From Cryomorpha sp963748925 (lineage in GTDB: Bacteria; Bacteroidota; Bacteroidia; Flavobacteriales_D; Cryomorphaceae): DNA of 64,000 nt. The stretch is from contig CAVVKG010000009.1 in NCBI GenBank assembly GCA_963748925.1, forward strand, positions 806,001 through 870,000, read 5' to 3'. The translations under genes were made by a program, and so were the position numbers. The first letter of the stretch is position 1. The number at the start of each line of letters is the position of its first letter. A model generated the notes under the pieces. It made no database searches. It saw nothing but the letters and a program-made list of their open reading frames with translations, and had not been told where the DNA came from. Below, piece after piece: positions 62,652-64,000 of the stretch.

Positions 62652-63703
62652 GTCGCTTTCTTTTTTACATGGGGCATCCCGCCCATTATCACAATTTCAA
62701 GCATTCGATTTCTGCTTTACAGGAGAGAGGGCACGATGTGATAGTTGTGGCGCGTGGAAAAGATGTACTTTTTGACCTGTTAGAAACAGAAAATTGGGAT
62801 GTAATAAAATTTCCTGCGCGTAAACCTTCCGGGAAAATAGGTATTGTAGTGACCATTGCCAGGCGTGAGCTTGCAATGCTCAAAATAGCCCGGTCTTTTA
62901 AGCCGGATGTGATGATAGGAACCGATTTGGTGATTACGCATATTGGTAAATTGCTCAACGTCCCATCTGTTGTGGTAAATGAGGATGATAGCGCTGCTAT
63001 TCCACTTATGGCGAAATATGCCTTTCCTTATGCAACAGCGGTTCTCGCACCAAACTGCTGCGACCAGTCGCCCGCAAATCATAAGAAAATTGGATACGAA
63101 GGTACTCACGAACTGGCCTATTTGCATCCCGACGTTTTCAAACCGGATATGGATGTTTTGCCGGTAGAATTTCGGGAGGGTGGTGATTATTTCCTTCTTC
63201 GCTTTGCTTCGCTCCACGCGCATCATGACGAGGGCCGCAGCGGAATTTCGGATGAGTTGGCATTGAGAATTATTGCTATCCTGGAACCCCATGGACGTGT
63301 TTTTATTACTTCAGAAAGGCCATTTGCCGAAAGGCTTGAAAAGTACAGACTGCCCGTACATCCTGCTAAAATGCATCAGGTAATGGCGCATGCTTCAATT
63401 TATATCGGCGATTCTCAGACTATGGCTGCGGAGGCGGCGGTATTGGGTGTTCCTTCAATAAGATTTAATGATTTTGTGGGAGAGCTGAGCTATCTCGAGG
63501 AGCTTGAACACAAATACCATCTAACCCGGGGATTCAGATCCACTGAACCCGAGCAGTTGATTGAATTGTTAAAATCGTGGGTAGGCGATAAGAGCCTGAA
63601 ACAAAAATGGTTGGAAAGGCGTAAAGCAATGCTGAGTCAGTCTGTTTCGGTCACACCGTTTTGGATTGAAACATTTGAGAAAATGGCTCATAAAAACCGT
63701 TAA
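62648..63703 (+). CDS. DUF354-family GT-B-fold protein
   Basis: A 351-residue protein starting with GTG 62648 within the previous stop (GTGA overlap). The N-terminal FYMGHPAHYHNFKHSI and C-terminal IGDSQTMAAEAAVLGVPSIRF segments mark the DUF354 family, which has a GT-B fold related to UDP-GlcNAc 2-epimerase and to glycosyltransferases. The reaction is not established. It is the third member of the polysaccharide operon starting at 59272. Confidence 0.85.
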   Translation: MSRFLFYMGHPAHYHNFKHSISALQERGHDVIVVARGKDVLFDLLETENWDVIKFPARKPSGKIGIVVTIARRELAMLKIARSFKPDVMIGTDLVITHIGKLLNVPSVVVNEDDSAAIPLMAKYAFPYATAVLAPNCCDQSPANHKKIGYEGTHELAYLHPDVFKPDMDVLPVEFREGGDYFLLRFASLHAHHDEGRSGISDELALRIIAILEPHGRVFITSERPFAERLEKYRLPVHPAKMHQVMAHASIYIGDSQTMAAEAAVLGVPSIRFNDFVGELSYLEELEHKYHLTRGFRSTEPEQLIELLKSWVGDKSLKQKWLERRKAMLSQSVSVTPFWIETFEKMAHKNR

Positions 63704-63789
63704 TTTCTTTTGTTAAAAACTATTCTGATTTTGCTTCAGATGCCTTGTAAGCACCCTTAAATTTATGCAACTATCACAAAAACATATAG

Positions 63790-64000
63790 ATGTTACACGT
63801 TGCTACTGAGATGACTCAGCTAACAGGTATTGCGGGAAATAGATTACTTGGCTATCTCGCTCCCTATCTGGAAAGCAAGCACGAAAAAACGGAGATTTTT
63901 AAGATATCTGAGTCAGCCAATTTGCTGAAGCACAGTGACAATACAATAGATAATTTAATTAACCTTCAACGTGTTAATGATATTAAAGGAATCAATAAGT
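63790..64000 (+). CDS. N-terminal part of a polysaccharide-cluster protein (truncated by the window)
   Basis: From ATG 63790 the frame is open to the end of the window (70 residues). It contains the segment INLQRVNDIKGINK. From memory, a similar segment occurs in uncharacterised proteins next to undecaprenyl-phosphate sugar transferases in Bacteroidota polysaccharide loci, but this part alone is too short to assign. It lies 86 bp after the DUF354 gene. Confidence 0.55.
   Translation, partial: MLHVATEMTQLTGIAGNRLLGYLAPYLESKHEKTEIFKISESANLLKHSDNTIDNLINLQRVNDIKGINK

Overview
The window looks like a stretch of chromosome from a member of the Bacteroidota, most likely a marine-type Flavobacteriia relative. 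This is inferred from four proteins with type IX secretion (T9SS) C-terminal sorting domains, DUF6089-type and OmpA-type envelope proteins, promoters of the Bacteroidota form (TTTG, about 20 bp, TAnnTTTG), few Shine-Dalgarno sequences, AT-rich spacers and a FadN-type beta-oxidation protein. No phage, insertion sequence or CRISPR array was seen.

Layout. 1-10 kb: end of pheT, a membrane acyltransferase, rdgB, ddl, a PASTA protein, a T9SS protein, rluD, sppA, folK and a deoxynucleoside kinase. 10-17 kb: a TPR lipoprotein, a DUF6089 protein, a SpoU methylase and mutS, which is split by two +1 frameshifts. 16.7-17.6 kb: tRNA-Gly(GCC) and tRNA-Leu(TAA) flank a three-copy ~117-bp tandem repeat with strong inverted repeats. 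17.7-22 kb: a serine hydrolase, a TspO-like membrane protein, the Kdo transferase and an outer-membrane protein. 22-28.4 kb: a compact six-gene nucleotide-sugar operon. Four genes (WbpA/B/E/D type) would turn UDP-GlcNAc into a UDP-2,3-diacetamido-2,3-dideoxy-uronic acid, and two (Ugd, Uxs) would turn UDP-glucose into UDP-xylose. 28.4-41.3 kb: fabD, a queD-folE-bax1 run, hldD, a MerR regulator, an M23 peptidase, alaS, an OmpA-family protein, threonine aldolase, an O-methyltransferase and an M16 peptidase. 41.5-46.3 kb: a multi-spanning membrane protein, a secreted GH16 glucanase, a secreted beta-propeller and an OmpA lipoprotein. 46.4-53.1 kb: a fatty-acid degradation operon (marR, fadN, fadA, fadE) whose junctions hold a four-helix-bundle gene, a 10-copy heptamer repeat and inverted-repeat elements. 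53.4-54.9 kb: a TrpB2-type tryptophan synthase beta chain. 55-59 kb: a large T9SS protein and a frameshifted PQQ-propeller-like pseudogene. 59-64 kb: start of a polysaccharide cluster (bi-domain dehydrogenase, an alpha/alpha-barrel protein of unknown function, a DUF354 protein and a truncated gene).

The most notable signal is unannotated DNA before the TrpB2 gene. A near-consensus promoter is followed after only 4 nt by a 27-codon minus-strand ORF with three consecutive Trp codons, bracketed by complementary segments, and then by a perfect 28-bp palindrome with a T-run. The segments can pair in mutually exclusive ways, as in a classical ribosome-mediated tryptophan attenuator. Second in interest is the mutS disruption, together with a second multiply frameshifted gene. 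This means either a recent mutator lineage or local sequence errors.
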